DNA of 63,605 bases from Polaromonas jejuensis NBRC 106434 (GTDB taxonomy: Bacteria > Pseudomonadota > Gammaproteobacteria > Burkholderiales > Burkholderiaceae_C). Position numbers and translations under genes: made by a program. The DNA lies in contig NZ_BCYO01000023.1 of the NCBI RefSeq assembly GCF_001598235.1, positions 1 through 63,605 of the forward strand, in the 5' to 3' direction. The notes beneath the pieces are model-generated. The model was not told the DNA's origin and made no database searches. It saw only the letters and a program-made list of their open reading frames with translations. Of the stretch, positions 1 to 7,945 are shown one piece after another (positions within the stretch are counted from its first letter, which is position 1; each line of letters opens with the position of its first letter).

Positions 1-1
1 G

Positions 2-1279
2 GCACTGATCGTCGAAATCGCAGGCGGCAAGGCCTTGGGGCTGGGCTGGGTGCTGCTGGGCCTGGTGGTCGGCGGGGGCTACGGCGCCTGGCGCGCCAAG
101 ACGGTCGAAATGACCAAGATGCCCGAGCTGGTCGCCTTCTTCCACAGCATGATAGGCCTGGCCGCGGTGTTCATCGCCGTGGCGGCCGTCGCCGAACCCT
201 ACGCCTTTGGCATTGCGGCCAAGGGCAGCCCCATCCCCACCGGCAACCGGCTCGAGCTGTTCCTGGGCGCGGCCATTGGCGCCATCACCTTCAGCGGCTC
301 GGTGATCGCCTTCGGCAAGCTGTCGGGCACCTACAAGTTCCGCCTGTTCCAGGGCGCGCCGGTGCAGTTTGCCGGCCAGCACAAGCTGAACCTGGTCCTG
401 GGCCTGCTGACCATCGCCCTGGGCGGGGTCTTCATGTTCACCGGCAACTGGCCCGCGTTCTTCGCGATGCTGGCGCTGGCCTTCGTGATGGGCGTGCTCA
501 TCATCATCCCGATCGGTGGCGCCGACATGCCGGTGGTGGTGTCCATGCTCAACAGCTACTCCGGCTGGGCGGCCGCAGGCATCGGTTTCAGCCTGAACAA
601 CAGCATGCTGATCATCGCCGGCTCGCTGGTGGGCTCCTCGGGTGCCATCCTGTCCTACATCATGTGCAAGGCGATGAACCGCTCCTTCTTCAACGTGATC
701 CTGGGCGGCTTCGGCGGCGAGGCCGCAACGGCGGCGGTCGGCGCTAAAGAGCAGCGCCCGGTCAAGTCGGGCTCGGCCGATGATGCGGCCTACATCCTGG
801 GCAATGCCGAGACCGTGATCATCGTGCCGGGCTATGGCCTGGCGGTGGCGCGCGCCCAGCATGCGGTCAATGAACTGGCCGAAAAACTCCTCCACAAGGG
901 CGTCAACGTCAAGTACGCGATTCACCCGGTGGCCGGCCGCATGCCGGGCCATATGAACGTGCTGCTGGCCGAGGCCGAGGTGCCCTACGACCAGGTGTTC
1001 GAGATGGAAGACATCAATGCCGAGTTCGGCCAGGCCGATGTCGCCATCATCCTGGGGGCCAACGACGTGGTCAACCCGGCCGCGCTCACCAAGGGCAGCC
1101 CGATTTACGGCATGCCTATCCTGGAGGCCTACAAGGCCAAGACCATCATCGTCAACAAGCGCTCCATGGCGGCCGGCTATGCCGGGCTGGACAACGAGCT
1201 GTTCTACATGGACAAGACCATGATGGTCTTTGGCGACGCCAAGAAGGTCGTCGAGGACATGGGCAAGGCGATTGAGTGA
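2..1279 (+). CDS. pntB: NAD(P) transhydrogenase subunit beta (5' end cut by window edge)
   Basis: Inner-membrane proton-translocating transhydrogenase, beta subunit, which moves hydride between NADH and NADP using the proton gradient. The reading frame is already open at base 2, so the true start lies outside; 425 codons are visible against a usual length of about 460-480. The first half is a run of hydrophobic helices. The C-terminal third is the NADP-binding domain III, with GYGLAVARAQHAVNEL, PVAGRMPGHMNVLLAEA and ILGANDVVNPAA, all hallmarks of PntB. The stop is TGA. A TTG at 35 could be miscalled as the start, but the upstream codons (ALIVEIAGGKA) continue the protein. The pntA subunit is expected just upstream. 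Confidence 0.96.
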   Translation, partial: ALIVEIAGGKALGLGWVLLGLVVGGGYGAWRAKTVEMTKMPELVAFFHSMIGLAAVFIAVAAVAEPYAFGIAAKGSPIPTGNRLELFLGAAIGAITFSGSVIAFGKLSGTYKFRLFQGAPVQFAGQHKLNLVLGLLTIALGGVFMFTGNWPAFFAMLALAFVMGVLIIIPIGGADMPVVVSMLNSYSGWAAAGIGFSLNNSMLIIAGSLVGSSGAILSYIMCKAMNRSFFNVILGGFGGEAATAAVGAKEQRPVKSGSADDAAYILGNAETVIIVPGYGLAVARAQHAVNELAEKLLHKGVNVKYAIHPVAGRMPGHMNVLLAEAEVPYDQVFEMEDINAEFGQADVAIILGANDVVNPAALTKGSPIYGMPILEAYKAKTIIVNKRSMAAGYAGLDNELFYMDKTMMVFGDAKKVVEDMGKAIE

Positions 1280-1378
1280 TGCTTCCCATGAACGGGGCGC
1301 CGGACTGCTGGGCATTCACACCCTACGCCGCAGAACAAAACCGCCCCGGATGCCGGATACTCAAAAAAGCCCTTAGCT

Positions 1379-1690
1379 TTATGGATTATCCGGCAGCAGA
1401 CAAGCCTCGGCCATCTGCAGGTCGTTGTCCCTGGCGAAGTTGATCGCGAAATCCCAGGCCATGGGCTCGGCATCGCGCAAGTGCGCATTGACGACCACGC
1501 ACTTGACCCCATTGATGACCGTGGGGACACACCAGGGCGAGTAGGTCAGGTGGCTGCCGGGTTGCGGCCCACCGGGACGAAACTGGCTCATCACCCCGCA
1601 CAACCTGTCGGCCCAGTCGCTGGGCCGGAAGGTTTTGCCATCGCGGGTGATGCCCTGAATAAAGACTTCTTTGGCGGAATTGGAGACCAT
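1379..1690 (-). CDS. DUF3579 family protein
   Basis: Small soluble protein of 103 residues, function unknown. The sequence begins MVSNSAKEVFIQGITRDGKT and carries RPSDWADRLCGVMSQF and a KCVVVNAHL segment, the pattern of the betaproteobacterial DUF3579 family. I chose the ATG at 1690 because family members begin at this point; an in-frame ATG at 1747 would add 19 residues of low-complexity sequence overlapping the promoter region. No good ribosome binding site is visible. It is divergent from argD and shares with it an intergenic region holding a perfect TCTTATATAAGA palindrome. Family assignment is from memory of its conserved motifs. Confidence 0.8.
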   Translation of the reverse strand: MVSNSAKEVFIQGITRDGKTFRPSDWADRLCGVMSQFRPGGPQPGSHLTYSPWCVPTVINGVKCVVVNAHLRDAEPMAWDFAINFARDNDLQMAEACLLPDNP

Positions 1691-1757
1691 CGGGGGGAGG
1701 ATTTTTGGCTGCCAGGGGCCAGGATAAGGCTCCGTGCTGCAGCGCACAAGTATTCTA

Positions 1758-1769
1758 TCTTATATAAGA
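1758..1769. promoter_or_regulatory. perfect palindrome TCTTATATAAGA between DUF3579 and argD
   Basis: A 12-bp perfect palindrome in the 241-bp divergent intergenic region, 162 bp before argD. The identical 12-mer occurs at 49963-49974 in front of a GntR-family regulator gene. That makes it a plausible operator for that regulator; this is inference. Confidence 0.5.
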
Positions 1770-1931
1770 CTCAGAACCAACCTTTCCCCTGGCTTTCAAG
1801 GGCCAAGGCCAGTCATTGCTGTGATGCAGGAACGTCACCAAAGGCCGCGTAGTCTGCGCCTAAAATCACTTCAGGCCCGCTGTTTACCACGGTCTTTTTG
1901 TTTTTTTCGCTACTGCCCTGGAGTTTTCACC

Positions 1932-3152
1932 ATGACCGCTGCCCTTCCCAGCCACATCGAAGCCGCCTCCCCTCACGTGATGAACACCTACGGCCGTCTG
2001 CCGATAGCGCTGTCGCACGGTCAGGGTTGCCGCGTCTGGGACGTCAACGGCAAATCCTATCTGGATGCCCTGGGCGGCATTGCCGTCAACACCGTGGGCC
2101 ACAACCACCCCAAGCTGGTGCCGGCCCTGCAGGAGCAGATAGGCAAGCTCATCCACACCTCCAACTACTACCATGTGCCACTGCAGGAAACGCTGGCGGC
2201 CAAGCTGGTGGAACTGTCCGGCCTGGAAAACGTGTTTTTCTGCTCGACCGGGCTGGAAGCCAACGAGGCGGCCCTCAAACTGGCGCGCAAGTTCGGCCAC
2301 GACAAAGGCATCGAAAAACCCGAGATCGTGGTCTACGAAAAAGCCTTTCACGGCCGCAGCATTGCCACGCTCAGCGCCACCGGCAATCCCAAGGTGCAGG
2401 CCGGCTTCGGCCCGCTGGTCGAGGGCTTTATCCGCGTGCCCATCAACAACCTGGACGCCCTGAAGGCCGCCACTGCCGCCAACCCGAATGTCGTTGCCGT
2501 GTTTTTGGAAGCCGTTCAGGGCGAAGGCGGCATCCACAACATGAAGGACGAGTACCTGCAACAGGTACGCCAGCTCTGCGACGAGCGCGACTGGCTGCTC
2601 ATGATCGACGAGGTGCAATGCGGCATGGGCCGCACCGGCAAATGGTTTGCCCACCAGTGGGCCGGCATCAAGCCAGACGTCATGCCCCTGGCCAAAGGCC
2701 TGGGTTCGGGCGTGCCGATTGGCGCGGTGGTGGCCGGCCCCAAGGCCGCCCGCATCTTTGGCCCCGGCAACCACGGCTCGACCTTTGGCGGCAATCCGCT
2801 GGCCATGCGGGCTGGCGTGGAAACCATTCGCATCATGGAAGAAGAAGGCCTGCTGGCCAATGCCGTCAAGGTGGGCGACCATCTGCGGGCCGCACTGGTG
2901 CGCGAACTGAGCAGCGTGGCGGGCTTCAAGGAGGTTCGCGGCCGCGGCCTCATGCTGGGGATCGAATTGACCCGGCCCTGCGGCGAACTGGTCAAACGCG
3001 CCGCCGACAACGGCCTGCTGCTGAGCGTCACGGCCGACAGCGTGATCCGCATGGTGCCTTCGCTCATCATGACCACGGCAGAAGCCGATGAAGCCGTGGC
3101 CATTTTGTGCCCGCTGATCAGGCAGTTCCTGCAGGAAGGAGAAAAGGCATGA
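1932..3152 (+). CDS. argD: acetylornithine aminotransferase
   Basis: PLP-dependent class III aminotransferase (406 residues) making N-acetylornithine from N-acetylglutamate semialdehyde in arginine synthesis; in some bacteria it also acts as succinyldiaminopimelate transaminase. Visible features: GGIAVNTVGHNHP near the N-terminus, the cofactor-contacting CSTGLEANEAALKLAR, LMIDEVQCGMGRTG with the PLP-binding Asp, and the Schiff-base lysine in PLAKGLGSGVPIGA. I used the ATG at 1932 (MTAALPSHIEA); the frame is open further upstream, but that stretch covers the palindrome and matches no family. The stop overlaps the argF start (ATGA), so the two are probably translationally coupled. Confidence 0.95.
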   Translation: MTAALPSHIEAASPHVMNTYGRLPIALSHGQGCRVWDVNGKSYLDALGGIAVNTVGHNHPKLVPALQEQIGKLIHTSNYYHVPLQETLAAKLVELSGLENVFFCSTGLEANEAALKLARKFGHDKGIEKPEIVVYEKAFHGRSIATLSATGNPKVQAGFGPLVEGFIRVPINNLDALKAATAANPNVVAVFLEAVQGEGGIHNMKDEYLQQVRQLCDERDWLLMIDEVQCGMGRTGKWFAHQWAGIKPDVMPLAKGLGSGVPIGAVVAGPKAARIFGPGNHGSTFGGNPLAMRAGVETIRIMEEEGLLANAVKVGDHLRAALVRELSSVAGFKEVRGRGLMLGIELTRPCGELVKRAADNGLLLSVTADSVIRMVPSLIMTTAEADEAVAILCPLIRQFLQEGEKA

Positions 3153-4081
3153 GCACCCCACCGAAACCCATCAGGCATTACCTGCAGTTCAGCGACCTGA
3201 ATGCGGACGACTACGCCTATCTGTTCGAACGCGCCGCCATCATCAAGAAAAAATTCAAGGCCTACGAAAAGCACCAGCCGCTGACCGACCGCACGCTGGC
3301 CATGATTTTCGAGAAAGCCTCGACCCGTACCCGCGTGAGTTTCGAGGCCGGCATGTACCAGCTCGGCGGCAGCGTGGTGCACCTCACCACGGGCGACAGC
3401 CAGTTGGGCCGCGCCGAGCCGATCGAAGACAGCGCCAAGGTCATCAGCCGCATGGTCGATCTGGTGATGATCCGCACCTTCGAGCAGACCAAGATAGCCC
3501 GCTTTGCCGAGCACTCGCGCGTGCCGGTCATCAACGGCCTGACCAACGAATTCCATCCCTGCCAGATCCTGGCGGATATCTTCACCTACATCGAGCACCG
3601 CGGCTCCATCAAGGGCAAGACGGTGGCCTGGGTGGGCGACGGCAACAACATGGCCAACACCTGGCTGCAGGCCAGCGAAATCCTCGGCTTCAAGGTGCAT
3701 GTCAGCACACCGGGCGGCTACGAGGTGGACCAGTCCATCGCCGGCATTCGCTCCGCCGACAGCTATGCGGTGTTCAAGGACCCCATGCAGGCCTGCGCCG
3801 GCGCCGACCTGGTCACCACCGATGTGTGGACCAGCATGGGCTACGAAGCCGAAAACGAGGCGCGCAAAAAAGCCTTTGCCGACTGGTGTGTCGACGCCGA
3901 AATGATGCGCGCCGCCAAGCCCGACGCCCTCTTCATGCACTGCCTGCCGGCGCACCGCGGCGAGGAAGTCGAAGCCGAGGTGATCGACGGCCCGCAATCC
4001 GTGGTCTGGGACGAAGCGGAAAACAGAATGCATGTGCAAAAGGCACTCATGGAGTACCTTTTGTTGGGCAGGCTTGGCTGA
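3149..4081 (+). CDS. argF: ornithine carbamoyltransferase
   Basis: Cytosolic enzyme joining ornithine and carbamoyl phosphate to give citrulline (310 residues, normal size). Carbamoyl-phosphate site STRTRVSFEAG near residue 50, ornithine-side motifs FHPCQ and HCLPAHRG are all present. The start overlaps the argD stop by four bases (ATGA), with GAAGGAG just upstream. The last ~20 codons (QKALMEYLLLGRLG then TGA) recur twice in the window as untranslated duplicates, at about 4173-4219 and 12438-12480. This marks the 3' end of argF as a recombination or insertion site; the gene itself appears intact. Confidence 0.96.
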   Translation: MSTPPKPIRHYLQFSDLNADDYAYLFERAAIIKKKFKAYEKHQPLTDRTLAMIFEKASTRTRVSFEAGMYQLGGSVVHLTTGDSQLGRAEPIEDSAKVISRMVDLVMIRTFEQTKIARFAEHSRVPVINGLTNEFHPCQILADIFTYIEHRGSIKGKTVAWVGDGNNMANTWLQASEILGFKVHVSTPGGYEVDQSIAGIRSADSYAVFKDPMQACAGADLVTTDVWTSMGYEAENEARKKAFADWCVDAEMMRAAKPDALFMHCLPAHRGEEVEAEVIDGPQSVVWDEAENRMHVQKALMEYLLLGRLG

Positions 4082-4101
4082 AAGCCAAGACTGACAGGCA
4101 T

Positions 4102-4219
4102 TCTGTTTCAGCGCAGGCTAACTTTGCGCAGCAAAGTTAAGCGCAGCGGCCGCAGCTAAAACCGCATTTATCTGCAAAAGGCACTCATGGAGTTCCTTTT
4201 GCTGGGTCGGCTTGAATGA
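4102..4219 (+). repeat. 61-bp palindromic element plus duplicated argF 3' end, left copy
   Basis: Bases 4102-4162 form a 61-bp unit matching 12367-12427 at 60 of 61 positions. It contains a perfect hairpin, AACTTTGC-gca-GCAAAGTT, inside weaker terminal inverted repeats (GTTTCAGC / GCTAAAAC). From the AAAAC at its right end the sequence becomes a diverged copy of the argF tail: in frame it reads QKALMEFLLLGRLE then TGA, against QKALMEYLLLGRLG in argF. It lies directly between argF and the LysR gene. Confidence 0.85.
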
Positions 4220-4222
4220 AGC

Positions 4223-5179
4223 TCAAGCCATGATCTTGCCAAGCCGCTGACTCGATTGGGCGCTCAGGCGCAAACAGTCCATCAGTTGCTCGCTGCTAGG
4301 TGTCAGTCGCCGCCCCCGCAGGGTGATGAGCCCGATGGGCGGCAGTTCGATGGGCACCTCGATCGGTAAAACCGCCAGCAAGCCCTCTTTCTGAAAATGC
4401 AGGCCGACCGAGCGCGCCAGAAAGCCGGCGGCGTCGCGCTCTTTGACAAACGTAGTGAGCGCCAGGAAGGACGAGGTTTCGACGATGTCGGCCGGCGGAT
4501 TCAGGCCATGGCGATAGAAAGTCTGCTCGATCTTCACGCGCAGCGAAGCCCAGGGCGGGGGCAACACGCAGGGCATGCTGGCCAGATCGCTCCAGCCGGG
4601 CTTTTTCTTGCGCGTGAGTGCATGGCCGCGCTTGACCACGGCCACCATGGGTTCGTTGAACAATGCTTCGGTCACCAGGTCGGGGGCGGCATAGCCGGGC
4701 TCCAGCCGGCCAACAAACAGATCCAGCTCACCCAGGCGCAGTTTGGGCAGCAGATGCGTGAGATCCCCCTCCTCGACCAGCACCGTCGCCTGCGCCGAAC
4801 GCTGCTTGAGCAATTTGACCGCGCCCGCCAGCAGCACCGGCATGGCCACCACCATGGAACCCACGCGCGTACGCCCCGCCGCACCGCTGGCCACTGCCGC
4901 AATCTCGTCGCGTGTGCGCTCATACTCGGCCAGCACCGAACGGGCAAAGCGGACAATGGCTTGGCCACTGGTCGTGGGCTCGGTGCCGCGGGTAGAGCGG
5001 TCGAACAGGACCAGGTCGAACATGTTTTCGACCTCGGTCAGCATTTTTGACACGGCGGGCTGGCTGACAGACAGGAACTCGGCCGTTCGGCCCAGATGCC
5101 GGAACTGGTCCAGCGCAACCATCAGTTGCAGGTGACGTAATTTGATGTTGGAGCGCAAGACGCGGTCAATCTGAGCCAT
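4223..5179 (-). CDS. LysR-family transcriptional regulator
   Basis: 318-residue LysR regulator. The N-terminal winged helix-turn-helix spans about residues 15-75 (KLRHLQLMVALDQFRHLG, then LSVSQPAVSKMLTEVE), followed by the effector-binding domain with the usual GSMVVAMPVLLAGAV region. It is divergent from the Bug gene at 5310, with an inverted repeat between them, the normal arrangement for LysR control of a catabolic operon. The likely targets are the downstream binding proteins, dehydratase, dehydrogenases and aldolase; a sugar acid or dicarboxylate intermediate is the probable inducer (inference). It closes the left end of the repeat-bracketed segment. Confidence 0.9.
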   Translation of the reverse strand: MAQIDRVLRSNIKLRHLQLMVALDQFRHLGRTAEFLSVSQPAVSKMLTEVENMFDLVLFDRSTRGTEPTTSGQAIVRFARSVLAEYERTRDEIAAVASGAAGRTRVGSMVVAMPVLLAGAVKLLKQRSAQATVLVEEGDLTHLLPKLRLGELDLFVGRLEPGYAAPDLVTEALFNEPMVAVVKRGHALTRKKKPGWSDLASMPCVLPPPWASLRVKIEQTFYRHGLNPPADIVETSSFLALTTFVKERDAAGFLARSVGLHFQKEGLLAVLPIEVPIELPPIGLITLRGRRLTPSSEQLMDCLRLSAQSSQRLGKIMA

Positions 5180-5218
5180 GGGCCATGTTAACCAAACTTA
5201 ACTGAAAAGCTATGAAGC

Positions 5219-5240
5219 GATTCCATTATTCGAATGGATT
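5219..5240. promoter_or_regulatory. inverted repeat CCATT-N5-AATGG, candidate LysR box
   Basis: The 130-bp region between the divergent LysR and Bug genes holds CCATTATTCGAATGG at 5223-5237, extended imperfectly on both sides. Its shape (dyad, T-N11-A like spacing) and place fit an operator for the adjacent LysR protein. Seen in sequence; the function is inferred. Confidence 0.4.
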
Positions 5241-5309
5241 GTTATGAAGAAGCTGGCAACAATCGGCGCACAAGCCATCCAGACACGCCATTCATCCAGC
5301 GGAGACAAA

Positions 5310-6314
5310 ATGCCCACGTCCAGTTTTCCAGCCAGCGGCAAGCGCCGCAGCCTGCTCATCGCCACCGCCGGTGCCGCCGCGGCCGCCCTGACGAGCCCCC
5401 TGCGCGCCTTTGCCCAGGGCTATCCCGAGCGGCCCATCACCTTCATCTGCCCCTGGCCTGCCGGCGGCACTGCCGACCAGTCGATGCGCGCCCTGTGCCA
5501 GGTGGCCGCGCGCACGTTGGGCCAGTCGATCGTGGTTGAAAACAAGGTCGGCGCCTCCGGCATGATTGGCACCAAGGCCATGGCCTCTGCCAAACCCGAT
5601 GGCTACACCATTGGCCAGATCCCCATCTCCGTCACGCGCTTTTCGCAACTCGGCACCCTGCAGCTGGACCCCCTGAAGGACTTGACCTACCTGGCGCGCA
5701 CTTCGGGCCAGACCTTCGGCATTGCCGCCCCGGCCGAGTCGCGTTTCAAGTCGCTGCAGGAAGTCGTGGCCTTTGCCAAGGCCAACCCCGGCAAGCTGAC
5801 CTACGCCCATGCGGGCATAGGCGGCGCCACGCACGTGGGCATGGAAGAGTTCGCGTTGGCCGCAGGCATCCGGTTCAACAACGTCCCCTACAAGGGCGGC
5901 GCCGAGGCGCTGCAAGCCGTGCTGGGCGGCCATGTGGACCTGCTGGCCGATTCCAGCTCATGGGCACCGCACGTCGAAGCCGGCAAGCTCAAGCTGCTGG
6001 CGACATGGGGCGAACGCCGTGCGGCCCGGTTCAAGGATGCGCCCACGCTCAAGGAGCTGGGCTACAGCGTCGTGGTCGATGCGCCCAACGGCATTGGCGC
6101 CCCGAAAGGCTTGGACCCGGCCATCGCCAAAAAGCTGCGCGATGCCTTCCGCACGGCCGTGGCCAGCCCCGAGTTCAAGCAGGTGGCCGACAAGATCGAT
6201 GCGCCGGTGCTCTACCTCGATGGCCCCGACTATGAGAAATATGTCGCCGGCATCTACCAGAAAGAGACCGTCCTGATCGACAAGCTCAAGCTCAAGGAAC
6301 TGATGAAAAGCTGA
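5310..6314 (+). CDS. Bug/TctC-family periplasmic solute-binding protein
   Basis: Tripartite tricarboxylate transporter (TTT) receptor, 334 residues, binding a carboxylate in the periplasm. The N-terminus has a twin-arginine-like export signal (GKRRSLLIATAGAAAAAL...AFA) followed by the family opening YPERPITFICPWPAGGTADQ, then VENKVGASGMIGTKAMA and FNNVPYKGGAEALQAVLGG. I chose the ATG at 5310 because GGAGAC stands just before it and a signal peptide begins there; an ATG at 5244 would add 22 residues. First gene of the presumed LysR-controlled operon. No TctA/TctB membrane subunits lie nearby, so it either uses permeases encoded elsewhere or serves as a sensor-type orphan. Confidence 0.92.
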   Translation: MPTSSFPASGKRRSLLIATAGAAAAALTSPLRAFAQGYPERPITFICPWPAGGTADQSMRALCQVAARTLGQSIVVENKVGASGMIGTKAMASAKPDGYTIGQIPISVTRFSQLGTLQLDPLKDLTYLARTSGQTFGIAAPAESRFKSLQEVVAFAKANPGKLTYAHAGIGGATHVGMEEFALAAGIRFNNVPYKGGAEALQAVLGGHVDLLADSSSWAPHVEAGKLKLLATWGERRAARFKDAPTLKELGYSVVVDAPNGIGAPKGLDPAIAKKLRDAFRTAVASPEFKQVADKIDAPVLYLDGPDYEKYVAGIYQKETVLIDKLKLKELMKS

Positions 6315-6341
6315 TCGCGCGCGATCTGCCCGGCCCACACC

Positions 6342-7874
6342 ATGACCCCTAGCACCCTCAGTCCACTCATACGCCTGCACGCCAACGACAACGTGCTGGT
6401 GGCCAAAACCGCGCTGTCGCTGGGCCAGGAGCTGCCCGAGATCGGCGCCCGCGCCCGCGCACAGGTGCCGGCCGGCCACAAGATCGCGGCACGCGCCATT
6501 GCCGAGGGTGAGCGCATCCTGAAGTACGACACGGTGATTGGCATGGCCGCGCGCGCCATCGAGCCGGGCGACTACGTGCACGCGCACAACATGAAGCTGG
6601 TGGATTTTGAGCGTGACCCGGCTTTCGGCCAGGACGTGCGGCCGGTGGACTATGTGCGGGAAGCCGAACGCGCCACCTTCATGGGCTATTTGCGCCCCGA
6701 TGGCCGCGTGGGCACCCGCAACTTCATCGGCATCCTGTCGTCGGTCAACTGCTCGGCCACCGTCATCAAGAACATTGCGGCCCACTTCACGCCCGAGCGG
6801 CTGGCCGCCTTCCCCCATGTGGACGGCGTGGCCGCCTTCGCGCAAACCAGCGGCTGCGGCATGTCGTCGCCCAGCGAGCACTTTGATGTGCTGCGCCGCA
6901 CGCTGGCCGGCTACGCGCGCCACCCCAACCTGGCAGGCGTGCTGATCGTCGGCCTGGGCTGCGAGCGCAACCAGGTGTCATCGCTGGTGGAGTCGCAAGG
7001 TCTGGAGACCAGCAAGCTCATGCGCACCATGGTGATGCAGGAGGTCGGTGGCACCCGTGCCACGATTGAAGCCGGTATCGCCGCCATCTACGACATGCTG
7101 CCCGAAGCGAACATGGCCCGGCGCCAGCCTGTGCCGGCCAGCCACTTGAAGATTGGCCTGGAGTGCGGCGGCTCGGACGGCTTTTCGGGCATCACGGCCA
7201 ATCCGGCACTCGGCGCGGCCATGGACATTCTGGTGCGCCACGGCGGCACGGCCATCCTGTCGGAGACGCCCGAGATCCACGGCGTGGAATACATGCTGAC
7301 GCGCCGGGCTGTCACCCCCGAAGTGGGCCAGAAACTGCTGGACCGGCTGGCCTGGTGGGAAAAATACACGGCAGGCCAGAACGCCCAGTTCAACGGCGTG
7401 GTCGGGCACGGCAACCAGGCCGGAGGCTTGGCCAACATCTTCGAAAAATCGCTGGGCTCCGCCATGAAGGGCGGCACCACGCCGCTGCAGGCGGTGTACG
7501 AATACGCCGAGCCGATTGACCGCAACGGCTTCGTGTTCATGGATTCGCCGGGTTACGACCCCGTGGCCTCTACCGGCCAGATCGCCAGCGGCGCCAACCT
7601 GATCTGCTTCACCACAGGCCGTGGCTCGATGTTTGGCTCCAAACCCGCGCCGACCATCAAGCTGGCCAGCAATACGCCGATGTTCAAACGCCTTGAGGAA
7701 GACATGGACATCAACTGCGGCGCCATCCTCGATGGCGAGCTGGACGTGCCGCAGATGGGCCAGCGGATTTTCGAACAGATCCTGCGCCATGCTTCAGGCG
7801 ACCCCACCAAGAGCGAAGCGCTGGGCCTGGGCGACCATGAATTCGTGCCCTGGCACCTGGGCATCGTCAGCTAA
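6342..7874 (+). CDS. UxaA/GarD-family altronate or galactarate dehydratase
   Basis: 510-residue single-chain dehydratase of the altronate/D-galactarate family, which removes water from sugar acids using iron or manganese. The N-terminal ~100 residues form the small SAF domain (NDNVLVAKTALSLGQELPEI). The rest is the catalytic part: GYLRPDGRVGTRNFIGILSSVNC, QTSGCGMSSPSEH, GLGCERNQVSSL, GLECGGSDGFSGITANPALG and PTIKLASNTPMFKRLEEDMDINCG. The fused layout matches single-chain homologues rather than split sets. Exact substrate (galactarate, altronate or another aldarate) cannot be read from sequence. It lies 27 bp after the Bug gene. Confidence 0.9.
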   Translation: MTPSTLSPLIRLHANDNVLVAKTALSLGQELPEIGARARAQVPAGHKIAARAIAEGERILKYDTVIGMAARAIEPGDYVHAHNMKLVDFERDPAFGQDVRPVDYVREAERATFMGYLRPDGRVGTRNFIGILSSVNCSATVIKNIAAHFTPERLAAFPHVDGVAAFAQTSGCGMSSPSEHFDVLRRTLAGYARHPNLAGVLIVGLGCERNQVSSLVESQGLETSKLMRTMVMQEVGGTRATIEAGIAAIYDMLPEANMARRQPVPASHLKIGLECGGSDGFSGITANPALGAAMDILVRHGGTAILSETPEIHGVEYMLTRRAVTPEVGQKLLDRLAWWEKYTAGQNAQFNGVVGHGNQAGGLANIFEKSLGSAMKGGTTPLQAVYEYAEPIDRNGFVFMDSPGYDPVASTGQIASGANLICFTTGRGSMFGSKPAPTIKLASNTPMFKRLEEDMDINCGAILDGELDVPQMGQRIFEQILRHASGDPTKSEALGLGDHEFVPWHLGIVS

Positions 7875-7878
7875 GATT

Positions 7879-7937
7879 AGCTATCAAAATAATAGCTGCT
7901 AACGCTCATTAAATATGGGCTAGAGCCCAATTTCATT
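7879..7937 (+). repeat. dispersed AT-rich hairpin repeat (family A), copy 1
   Basis: Begins AGCTATCAAAATAATAGCT, a short dyad, then GCTAACGCTCATTAAATATG and GGCTAGAGCCCAATTTC. It fills the gap between the dehydratase stop and the aldehyde dehydrogenase start. The same pattern recurs at least eight more times in the window. Confidence 0.75.
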
Positions 7938-7945
7938 CAAATTCC

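Noticed and set aside
4102..4162. Integron attC site
   Set aside because: GTTAAGC fits the GTTRRRY core at one end, but the partner GGCTAAC does not fit RYYYAAC, the second copy reads GTTATGC, and the spacing is far too short for attC. No integron integrase is present.
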